A stretch of 15,873 nt of DNA. Source: Tieghemiomyces parasiticus (lineage: Eukaryota; Kickxellomycota; Dimargaritomycetes; Dimargaritales; Dimargaritaceae). A program made the translations under genes and the position numbers. Below are positions 1-7,175 of the stretch, piece after piece. A model generated the notes under the pieces. The model did no database searches, was not told the DNA's origin, and saw only the letters and a list, made by a program, of their open reading frames with translations. The stretch is taken from positions 1 through 15,873 of the forward strand of contig JANBPT010001042.1 in assembly GCA_027575765.1 (NCBI GenBank), written 5' to 3'. How positions within the stretch are numbered: position 1 is the stretch's first letter; every line of letters starts with the position of its first letter.

Positions 1-220
1 CATAGTTCAGGACATGGTCGGCACACGGGTCGGTCGGGATACTGGTAGGGGACGAAGTCGTGGAGGACTCGATGGGAGAGGTGGATGGACTGGGCTGCGG
101 CAAGCAGCGGGCCGGTTTGTCTCGTTTGTCGAGGCCGCCTCCGCCGTAATGAGAAGGGAGGGCCAGGGCACCCATTTGCAAGGCGACCAGAACCAAGCTG
201 GTGATGGTGGGGAGCTTCAT
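1..220 (-). CDS. Secreted protein, N-terminal fragment (function unknown)
   Basis: The reverse strand opens at 220 with ATG (A at -3) and stays open to the window edge: 73 codons plus one base, so the gene is cut off at its 3' side. Residues 1-20 form a classic signal peptide: MKLP, a hydrophobic core (SLVLVAL) and a likely cleavage after GALA. A short glycine-rich stretch follows (HYGGGGL), then LDKR at about 30-33, a plausible Kex2-type processing site. After that comes a Ser/Thr/Pro-rich linker (about 43-63), typical of O-glycosylated fungal secreted proteins, and two cysteines at about 39 and 66. I infer a secreted, possibly pro-processed protein. No family can be named from this fragment. 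A TATA box lies 114-123 nt upstream, which supports the start. Confidence 0.7.
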   Translation of the reverse strand, partial: MKLPTITSLVLVALQMGALALPSHYGGGGLDKRDKPARCLPQPSPSTSPIESSTTSSPTSIPTDPCADHVLNY

Positions 221-333
221 AGTCAGGAAACGGTGGGTGGGGAAACGAAATAGTTAAAGATCAAGCGTTAGATGAGGCAGGAAACTACGTTGGTGTGGAG
301 TTGAGGATGATGAGTCGCTTCAGAATTGGTTGG

Positions 334-343
334 TATTTATATA
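334..343 (-). promoter_or_regulatory. TATA box for the secreted-protein gene
   Basis: Reverse-strand TATATAAATA, about 115 nt upstream of the ATG at 220. This would place transcription start near 305-310 and give a 5' UTR of about 90 nt. The match is seen in the sequence; its use is inferred. Confidence 0.5.
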
Positions 344-1262
344 GGATATTCAACATGATTAGTGGATTTGGTCACCTGAAGCTGGGGGACACCTTATTAA
401 GTCAACCCGTGTCCACTGGCAACTTGGACTATTGTCCCAATATAAATATTTTCACATCACTGTGCTATTTTGAGCTGTAATGGTCTATTTCAGCGTCCTG
501 TGCTTCACAGCATGAATGGCTGGAACCCGTTGGACTTGGTTGCCAAGACGCGTGGTATCAGCCTAAACCCCCCATGCCATCAGCCGTTGCTGTTCTGGTC
601 TGTATACCTGGACTGGAGCCGCAAAGAGGATCACGAGTATTGCACCCCATTGGGACTGCTCTGAAACGGCCTGCATGAATATTGGGTAGCAGGGTTAGTA
701 TATATAGTATTCTAACATAGGTTTGGGACAGAGAGATAGCCAATCGGCACTGGGATATGGGGGGTTGGCGTACAACCAGCTTGTCAGGCTAGGTACCCGG
801 GTCGCGGCAACGCAGTACTCTAAGGGTGAGTCGGTTGGAATGGTGGCACTGGCGCAGCAGGCTCAACTGCCCCTACCACCCCCCCCGTTGGTGGACATTG
901 TATTGCTACCAATTCTGGGTGTGTTGGCACCAGTGAGCGAGTGGAAAAGTAATAAGCCAGTATAATGATAATGGCCTAACTTCGGCTCTGCCTTGAATCT
1001 ATGGTCCACTCCGCCATCTTCGGTCACAGTATGACCAAAATGAAACTGGACCAACTAGTCACTTGCCTTCCCTTGATTTCGCCATCGTACACCTTCTAGG
1101 GTCTTCGGAATCCCATTAAATTCTGTGGGCACCAATAAGCAGCCACCAACTGGCCATTAAGAGAACCCTTGCGCCGCAGTCGGATGACAAATAAAACCAA
1201 GGCACGGGGGCCTCTCGAAGATGGTAGTAAATCTTAGCTGGCCCTCACTTCGCTTCGCAAAA
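344..1262. other. Intergenic stretch without an assigned gene
   Basis: About 0.9 kb between divergent genes. Reading frames here are short and lack ATG starts with coding character. It holds other AT-rich TATA-like runs (TATAAATA at 441-448 and TATATATA at 699-706), but no convincing gene lies downstream of them. No RNA gene, transposon end or repeat was recognised. Confidence 0.5.
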
Positions 1263-1291
1263 GGCTGGCCAGCCGCTGTGAAGTATATAAA
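1263..1291 (+). promoter_or_regulatory. Palindrome plus TATA box of the ZFAND2-like gene
   Basis: A perfect 12-bp palindrome, GGCTGGCCAGCC (1263-1274), sits 9 bp before TATATAAA (1284-1291). A second TATA-like element, TATAAAG, lies at 1359-1365. The ATG is at 1642, so the 5' UTR would be roughly 250-330 nt. The palindrome could be a binding site for a dimeric regulator; that is inference from its symmetry and position. Confidence 0.45.
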
Positions 1292-1641
1292 TGAGAGGGC
1301 CTCGCCTTTAGAGAGTGCCGCCAATATACAACCATTATTACTCTGTCAACTGCTTTAGTATAAAGGATTGCCCATCGTCTATTCTTTTGTGCGCCGTACA
1401 GTATTAGGCGACTATAGCACCCCCCCTACGCTTCCCCACTCGCGTTAATCCCCCGGCTTCTTCGCTCCTTCCACGGGCTTGTCCCTAAACCATCGTCGAC
1501 CTCCTCCCTCCCTCCCGCCTTCCTTCCGTTCACGAGGGTGCCACACAACCCTCGAAGCCGCCTTCACCTTCGGTATCGCCCTTACCTGGCTATTTTCTAC
1601 GTGTTCGCTGCTTATTCATTCCATTTAAACCACGTTCAACC

Positions 1642-2691
1642 ATGGCGCTACTTGACGTTGGTCGCCAGTGCGCGCTGCCCGAGTGTCGCCAGCTCGACTT
1701 TCTGCCCTTCCGTTGCCAGTTTTGCCACGAAGACTACTGGTAAGTACCCGCCCGCTATCACTTCCTCCAAGTCATCTGCGTCGATGCCGGGATGGTTCCG
1801 TCATGAGTCGGTACATCCCACCGAGACTCATGCCTGACGAGCAGCATCTCACTAACGTTTCTCCCACCTTTAACCCATCCCCACATCGGTGGTTAGCGAG
1901 AGCCATTGGAAAGTTACAGGTCACGACTGCCCTCAGAAGGAGCAGGTCAAGGACGTCCGGGTTCCCGTGTGTCCGCTCTGCCAGAAGCCTGTCCCCGTAC
2001 GTCGTGGTGACGACCCCAACCTAAGGGTAGGTACCAGTTTACTTCCGTGTCACTTGCCCCTACCCCTAGGATACCCTTGCACCGGCAAGGGGAAGAGGGG
2101 TAGGGGCAAGAAAATGCCTGTATCGCCCACCCCCGCAAGGCCAAGTTCGTACCAATCGAACCAAAGGGCCTAAATATTTATTGCAAGCTAAACCACTCGC
2201 TCCCTACCCTGCCGACACCCTCCCCCCTCATACAACTGCCATGCTTACCGCGATGCACACAGGTCGAACAACATATTGCTAATAACTGCGCCGACCCTGG
2301 TACATCGGTGTCGGCCCCAGCCTATAAATCCGCTTGCTACTACCCGGCTTGTAAGGCCAAAGTGTTGGTGGCAACACGTTGTGCCAAATGCCAGGAGCAG
2401 TTCTGCTTAAAGCATCGCTTCGAAACCGACCACAAGTGTTCAGGGCCGGTCCCCGTTACGCGCCGATTGGCTGACCGCTTCCAAATGCGTATCACGGGTA
2501 ACGACAAGTCCTCCGCCCAGGTGACGGTAACCAAGTCGGCCCCTGCCAAGTCGGCGGCCCCTTCCGGGTCGACCCAAAGGGTGGGTAGTACCAATGCGGC
2601 TGCGTTGTCCTCTCCACGGCCTCAGGGTCCCGAGGTCATTGATTTGGAAGCCCTTGAAGATAAGCGACCAGTAGTCATCGTGATTGATTAA
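1642..2691 (+). CDS. ZFAND2-like protein with tandem AN1 zinc fingers (three exons)
   Basis: Spliced CDS with exons 1642-1739, 1897-2026 and 2263-2691, giving 218 residues. Intron 1 is 157 nt (GTAAGT donor, ACTAAC branch site at 1851-1856, TTAG acceptor); intron 2 is 236 nt (GTAGGT donor, ACAG acceptor). AN1 finger 1 uses C10, C15, C25, C28, C33, H36, H42 and C44, and C33 is made across the first splice junction. A CPLC (58-61) plus H80/C85 module follows, as in the ZFAND2 family. AN1 finger 2 repeats the same spacing at C101, C106, C116, C119, C124, H127, H133 and C135. Family members (AIRAP/AIRAPL) act in proteasome- and Cdc48/p97-linked protein quality control, notably under arsenite stress. 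The tail is low-complexity Ser/Pro/Ala and ends in two hydrophobic-acidic motifs (EVIDLE, VVIVID). I see no ubiquitin-interacting motif or C-terminal CAAX box. The architecture is clear; which paralogue it matches is not. Confidence 0.92.
2053..2110 (+). repeat. Two-tier hairpin inside intron 2 of the ZFAND2-like gene
   Basis: Arms 2053-2067 and 2096-2110 are perfect reverse complements over 15 bp (first arm CTTGCCCCTACCCCT). Inside them a second perfect stem pairs CCCTTGC (2074-2080) with GCAAGGG (2085-2091) around an ACCG loop. The whole element lies within the 2027-2262 intron, clear of both splice sites. It could be a folded intronic RNA, a splicing modulator or the remnant of a small inverted-repeat element. 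Confidence 0.75.
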
Positions 2692-2727
2692 TCACGCACG
2701 GGTACCATTTTTTTTGGACTTAACCAA

Positions 2728-2754
2728 AGGTTGCGAAGGTCGCGACCCCGTAAC
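2728..2754 (+). repeat. Hairpin just after the ZFAND2-like stop codon
   Basis: GGTTGCG (2728-2734) pairs with CGTAACC (2748-2754), one pair being G-U, around the perfect palindrome GGTCGCGACC (2737-2746). It lies 37 nt after the stop codon, in the presumed 3' UTR. Function unknown. Confidence 0.5.
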
Positions 2755-2992
2755 CAAACCTAGCTTCCAGTCTGGCACACTCTCCAAGTATTCCCTTACC
2801 CATCTGTACACCAGTGTATTATCACCACAACCACCACCATCACCGCCATTACCTAGGTGAGCTGTAGCTGTAACCTATCCACTGACACCCACACACTCTC
2901 TCTATACATCTGCTTCATCTTTTATTCACCCCTTACCCTTCTCTAACGTCCCGCGTCCTGTCCGCCCACGTCCCATTTCGTCTGCAGAGGAA

Positions 2993-3018
2993 AAAAGACG
3001 ACAAGTGTGTCATCTTTT
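2993..3018 (+). repeat. 3' UTR hairpin upstream of the polyadenylation signal
   Basis: AAAAGACGACA (2993-3003) and TGTCATCTTTT (3008-3018) form an 11-position stem with one C-A mismatch around the loop AGTG. It lies about 60 nt before the AATAAA at 3080, in the presumed 3' UTR of the ZFAND2-like gene. A role in mRNA stability or 3' processing is conjecture. Confidence 0.5.
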
Positions 3019-3079
3019 GATGCGAAAGAGTTTCTCTCACATTGTCCTCCGGCCTGGCAGTTAATCCATCCCACCTCTG

Positions 3080-3085
3080 AATAAA
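3080..3085 (+). terminator. Polyadenylation signal (AATAAA) of the ZFAND2-like gene
   Basis: Canonical AATAAA about 390 nt after the stop codon, before the convergent SR-protein gene. Another AATAAA at 3312-3317 is an alternative. Use is inferred. Confidence 0.45.
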
Positions 3086-3475
3086 GCTACTTGCTCGACC
3101 CTAAAGATACTCTAGTAGCCAACAAACTGAATGCCATGTCGTACACACGAGTCGGTAGCGCGACAACGGTTCATTTACTAGTTCCTACATGAAAGTGAAA
3201 GGTCAAAAAAAAGGACTTAAACTCGAATCATAGAGACAATTTCTATCCCGATGGTAACACCCCGTCACGGACTTCTTAATATAGTACTGGGTCTAGCGAT
3301 GCTGTCGATAAAATAAAAAAGAAGAAGAAGAAGCGACGTACCCGATCTCACAGGAGAAAACGCGAAGGCCACAGCCACATACCCTGCCTTGCCCTTAACT
3401 TTGAGTAGGTGAGGGAGGAGCAGGGGATAGAACGAGGCATGATCATGGGGGGGGGCAGAACGCAATGTACATTAA
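3086..3475. other. Convergent intergenic / 3' UTR region
   Basis: Lies between two convergent genes. It holds a (GAA)n run at 3321-3333 next to an A-rich tract and a 10-bp palindrome, CATGATCATG, at 3438-3447. No plus-sense TTTATT, which would mark an AATAAA for the minus-strand SR gene, was found here, so that gene's 3' end is undefined. Confidence 0.4.
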
Positions 3476-4866
3476 TTATTGCGGGGACGGCGAGCGACGG
3501 GGCTCATCGCGACGGCCACGGCTGCGGCTGCGGCTACGGTCCGCACGGGGGCGGCCACGGTCACCGCCACGGCTGCGACTCCGGCTATCACGACGACGGC
3601 GATCATCGTAACGGTCGCCACTACCACTACGACGGTCGTCGCGACGGTCACCACCTCGGCGATCATCACTACGATCACCACGACGGTCGTCGTAACGGTC
3701 GCCACCTCGGCGGTCGTCGTAACGGCTGCCGCCGCCGCGACGATCGTCACCACGACGATCATCGTAGCGGTCACCACCACGGCGGCCACTGGAGCAGAAG
3801 CGGGAGATGTGGCCTAACTTGCCGCAGTTATAACATTCTCTAGGTGCACGCTGGGGCTTGGCGAGCTCGATACGGAGGCGAGTCCCGTCTAGCTCGTGGC
3901 CGGCCATTTCGCGCACGGCGTTATCGGCCTCTTCCTCGGTGTTGAACTCAACAAAGCACATGCCTGGCGTGCGGTGGAAGTGGGAAAGAAAGGCGAAGTG
4001 AAGGAGGTATAATGGTCAGTACACGGAGTCGGGTCTCCCGTGGGGGGGGTACAAGGCAGTCACGACCGAACCAAAAAATTATACGCCACCCTCCAAAAAC
4101 CCACACGGGGTGGGTTGAGACAGGGGGACAGGATATAAAAGTTGAAGTACACTTACCGCGCTGGATTCCATGGTACAAAATCGGGGAGAACACGAGGCAA
4201 TATGGCCGACATGTGCCGAAGGGAAATGTAGGATGAGAGACAATGGGCGCGGGGTGGGGCGAGGGACGAGTGAGAAGCAGGCGACTTCGGGCGCTTCCGA
4301 ACCAGACATCTCGAGGGTGAGGCTATACCGACCCAAAGCGAGTGTAATACACAGCTTAAGGCGAGGAGGGCAGAAATCGAAACAACATCGCGGCTGATAG
4401 CTGGGGATAGGTCCCTCGCCACAGAGGAAGGGAGGAGGCAAGGGGTCCGGTCGGCACGATAAAACAAAACAAACGCGCCCCCTGTGAAGACCGACCCGTT
4501 TTTCGACAAGCAATCTCTACGTCTCGACCGTACTTCCGTAGGGACACAGCGCTGGGCAATCGACTATCGAACCGGGGGCCTGGGATGGCTCAACCGACAC
4601 GGCCCGCTATAGGCTCGACCGATCTACGCCCATCTACCAAAATAGTTTGTGCTAGATATGGAGAAACGGGTGCCTTATCCAAATCAATAATCTTTCCGGA
4701 ATGCTCACACACGCACGCACACACTGCGCATCAATATCAAGGGAACGACATTTACCTTGATTTCGCAACGCTTGATTTCGCCGAACTTGGTGAACAGATC
4801 TTGAATCTCAGACTCGCGAACATTGCTGGGAAAGCCGCCCACAAAGACGGTATTGCTGCTGGACAT
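3476..4866 (-). CDS. SR-type splicing factor: RRM, CCHC zinc knuckle and DDRR/RS tail
   Basis: Reverse-strand exons 4866-4756, 4157-4160 and 3963-3476, giving 200 residues. The start has a CCACC-ATG context after a pyrimidine-rich leader. The RRM spans about residues 5-75, with RNP2 as VFVGGF (7-12) and RNP1 as RGMCFVEF (38-45). A CCHC knuckle (C82, C85, H90, C95) follows, then seven DDRR units and a C-terminal RS region ending in RSPSPQ. RRM plus one knuckle plus RS tail is the layout of SRSF7/RSZ proteins, nuclear factors that bind exonic enhancers and recruit the spliceosome. Intron 1 (4755-4161) opens GTAAAT; intron 2 (4156-3964) opens GTAAGT, with a CTGAC branch about 50 nt before the acceptor. 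Exon 1 ends in phase 0 and exon 3 begins two bases before a codon boundary, so one base modulo three is needed between them; the 4-nt CGCG exon supplies it. RNP1 has Met and Cys where an aromatic and Gly/Ala are usual. Confidence 0.88.
3593..3784 (-). repeat. Coding repeat array: seven DDRR units in the SR tail
   Basis: Residues about 98-162 repeat a unit resembling GGDRYDDRRG. DDRR occurs seven times, preceded by Y, G, Y, Y, S, R and Y in order. At DNA level this gives a degenerate array with a period near 24-30 nt, and it keeps several other frames open on both strands; those open frames are by-products. Such Arg/Asp-rich segments usually drive protein-protein or RNA contacts and may expand or contract by slippage. 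Confidence 0.75.
4157..4160 (-). other. Predicted 4-nt coding microexon (CGCG)
   Basis: On the reverse strand the sequence reads ATCCAG, CGCG, GTAAGT: an acceptor, four bases and a strong donor. Inserted between the exons ending CEIK and starting at MCFVEF, it restores frame and yields EIK-R-G-MCFVEF, the KRG-x-x-FVEF pattern expected in SR-protein RRMs. Upstream of this acceptor there is no AG for 121 nt (4163-4283), so it is the first AG after a long pyrimidine-rich tract. Direct joining of the flanking exons breaks the frame, and retention of intron 1 meets a stop. Confidence 0.7.
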
Positions 4867-6093
4867 GGTGGGCAAGAAGGGGATGGGCGAGTTGGCGGAG
4901 AAGGGGAGGAAATGGAGAAAAGGGGTAAATAAAAATTAAACCAGTTGAAGCGAAGGTTCTCAAGGCCTGTGGTGAAGGCAGGGCAAGCGGATATGGTGGC
5001 TGGATCGCCGCAGTTGAGTAGTATAGGCCGAGGGGCGTGGGCAGGTGACAGTGAAGGATTAGACATGGGTTTTCTCTGTCGCATTCGTTTTTTATCGAAT
5101 GTATGGAGGCCGGCATGCCAACCTACCCACGTGACGCGGATCTGTGCTATACTGCGGATTTTGCGGGGGAGTAGGCCAGCGTGCTCCGTCCACCCCAGGG
5201 CGCTCGAGCCGTGCGGGCTTTGCTGGTGAGTGCACAAGTTGGGCGGGCCAGCGGGGGGAGGGGGTAGGAGTGGCCAACAGAAGGGGCGTTTAGTTGGCAG
5301 ACTACAGTCTTGCCAAAGTCGCCGCGGTGATCCTCGCAAAAATTACAATACAACAACTTGGTGCAATTGGCCGGAAACGGCTGCAGGTGCGCAAGTACCG
5401 CCCATATGGCCACTGGATTGGGCGACAGGCCCTAGCTCACCTCTGCACCGCCCTTCATTCGGTCACGTCAAGCGGCTCTCTGCACGTCCGACATGGCCGA
5501 TCCCCTTCCGCTTGCATCCAACAGAGAGGCTAGGCCCCCAGCCGACTACAGCGTCCTATACGGCGTTGGCTGTCGGTCCAAATTGCCACCGTCCAATATC
5601 ACAATCTGGGGGTTACGCGGTCGTCAAACCAGTTGAAGCTGAACGTCAAGATATGAGCATCGAACGACCTCTTGCGGCCGGCAGAAAAGCGCATCGCTCC
5701 TCAGGCATGGGGGCACTCTGCCCCACACCATCACTAGGGGTGAGCCACAGACTTCGATCCGAACCAACTCCCGTACACCCACACGTTTCTCTGAAGGGGA
5801 GGAGGGGGGGTGGGTGACCAGGTTGCCAGTACGCGGATGCTGGGGTTGGCCGACGGCTTATCTACATAACCCCCTCCCCTCAGCTCCCCAAAGAACTGCC
5901 CCATGGCCACGCGGCCTGTCTAGGGAATTCAAAAGGGGACGGGGCTATTTCGCCAACTTGCCATTCCACTCTACTGACCTGACCTCTAGAACCCTATGCG
6001 CATTGCCACATCTTGTAGAGCTATAATAATCGCCCCATTGCTTGCATGACCCTCTAACTCCCCTCCCTCCCTGGGCCATCCCAAACCATTGCC
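4867..6093. other. Divergent intergenic stretch, no gene assigned
   Basis: About 1.2 kb between the divergent starts of the SR and J-domain genes. The SR-side leader (4867-4930) is CT-rich on the reverse strand and has no clear TATA box. A plus-strand frame is open over about 5230-5817 but has no ATG for its first 140 codons and no recognisable domain. Within it, 5294-5460 in another frame gives a protein-like basic stretch, also without an ATG. CT-rich tracts at 6050-6075 precede the J-domain start, and a weak TATA-like TATAATAA lies at 6022-6029. Confidence 0.4.
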
Positions 6094-7080
6094 ATGGGCT
6101 TCCCATCGCTAGCTACCGCTGGCCGTCGGCCGCTGACTGTCTGGAGTCTCCCCGTGACCCTGTTCCACAGGACATTCCCCGCATTATCCTTCCATAGGCC
6201 CAACGAAACACGATCGCAGCGCTGGGCGCACGCTGTCCACTCGAAACGGTCACCCTATCAGGTCTTTGACCTTCCACTGACGGCCACTCCCAACGATATC
6301 AAGAAACGGTACCGTGAGCTGTGTATGCAGTGGCACCCGGACCTGGCTGTCAAAAGGCTTAAGGAAGCCCAGGCTGCATCGTCATTGTCCTCCTCCTCCT
6401 CCTCTGCCTCCGCTACCGAAGCCACTGCGAAGGAGTCCATCGAGCCCTCCACTAATGCCGGTCGTCGGTCCGCGACCACCTCGGTTAAATCCGCCGAGGA
6501 ACAGCGTATCCACCAACGATTCGTGGAAATCACCGACGCCTACCAGGTCCTGAGCGACCCCGTCCAACGCAAACGGTACCTCCGTCTTGCCGCATCCGCT
6601 GCCGCCGCCGCCGGCTGGGCCCATGGTAGCGGGGGGGTCACCCATCCACACCAACCAACCGGCCACCGCGCCTACCCATTCCACCCGGGCGACGCTGCCA
6701 TCTACAATAACCCATCGTGGCAGCGCATGTACGCCTCAACCAACCGTCACCACCACCCTTACGACGGCCCCAACCCGTTTGCACCCGAGGATGCCGCCAC
6801 GGCCGCGTATATGGGCGACAGCAACAAGGGAAAACACGACCAGGCTATCCATATAGTCATGGCCCTCTGCGGTGCATTCGGCTTGTTTCACTTTATCCAG
6901 GTCATGTCCATCTCGTCCGAGGCCCGTGAACGGTACCACCATGAGGCCTGGGTCGCTTATGATGAATCGCTCAAGAACGCCCGGGCTGCCGGGGACCACC
7001 AGACGTCGGTCGAGAACTTTTTGGCCCGTAAGGCCGAGGCCGATCGCCAGCGTGAGATGCTCGCCCGGAAGGGGTATTAA
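6094..7080 (+). CDS. Mitochondrial-type J-domain protein with a split J domain and one membrane segment
   Basis: Single exon, 328 residues, in a strong start context (GCC-ATG-G). The first 50 residues are rich in Arg, Ser and hydrophobics with almost no acid, consistent with a mitochondrial targeting sequence. The J domain begins near 53 (SPYQVFDLP), continues through a helix II-like segment (DIKKRYRELCMQW) and carries the catalytic HPD at 81-83. About 48 Ser/Ala/Thr-rich residues (90-138) then interrupt it before the helix III-like FVEITDAYQVLSDP (143-156). A His/Gly/Pro-rich linker follows, then one hydrophobic segment at about 251-273 and a charged C-terminal helix. J proteins stimulate Hsp70 ATPase through HPD. 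The size, presequence and membrane anchor resemble Jid1/DNAJC4-type inner-membrane proteins, but that assignment is tentative. A structured 3' UTR follows the stop. Confidence 0.85.
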   Translation: MGFPSLATAGRRPLTVWSLPVTLFHRTFPALSFHRPNETRSQRWAHAVHSKRSPYQVFDLPLTATPNDIKKRYRELCMQWHPDLAVKRLKEAQAASSLSSSSSSASATEATAKESIEPSTNAGRRSATTSVKSAEEQRIHQRFVEITDAYQVLSDPVQRKRYLRLAASAAAAAGWAHGSGGVTHPHQPTGHRAYPFHPGDAAIYNNPSWQRMYASTNRHHHPYDGPNPFAPEDAATAAYMGDSNKGKHDQAIHIVMALCGAFGLFHFIQVMSISSEARERYHHEAWVAYDESLKNARAAGDHQTSVENFLARKAEADRQREMLARKGY

Positions 7081-7107
7081 AACCTGCAAGAGTTCCTCAG
7101 GACGTAG

Positions 7108-7175
7108 CCCGCGAGCTGCACTTGGTACTGCCCGTTTTTGGAGTCTCGGGGATCACTACCCCGAAAGCTCGCGGG
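7108..7175 (+). repeat. Nested inverted repeat in the J-domain gene 3' UTR
   Basis: CCCGCGAGCT (7108-7117) and AGCTCGCGGG (7166-7175) are perfect 10-bp inverted repeats. The 48-nt loop contains a further 5-bp stem, CGGGG/CCCCG (7147-7151 and 7159-7163). The element starts 27 nt after the stop codon, so the transcript could fold strongly here. Its function (3' processing, stability) is unproven. Confidence 0.6.

Noticed and set aside
1095..1125. TTC/GAA repeats as a heat-shock element for the ZFAND2-like gene
   Set aside because: Spacing between the units (TTCGGAA) does not fit the nGAAnnTTCn rule.
3409..3843. Long open frames on the plus strand and in a second minus frame across the SR-gene tail (His/Gly/Asp-rich or Thr/Val/Ala-rich peptides)
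   Set aside because: They are by-products of the DDRR/RS-coding repeats; only the minus frame with RRM and zinc knuckle is meaningful.
4157..4513. Minus-strand frames of 118-144 codons across intron 1 of the SR gene, and a longer middle exon ending ILYHGIQRG
   Set aside because: A longer exon would put 30 or more unrelated residues into the beta2-beta3 loop and needs an acceptor more than 120 nt away; the 4-nt exon fits the RRM better. It remains the main alternative.
4752..5339. 195-codon minus-strand frame over SR exon 1 and upstream
   Set aside because: Overlaps the true RRM exon in a different frame and shows Pro/Cys/Ser-rich composition without a domain.
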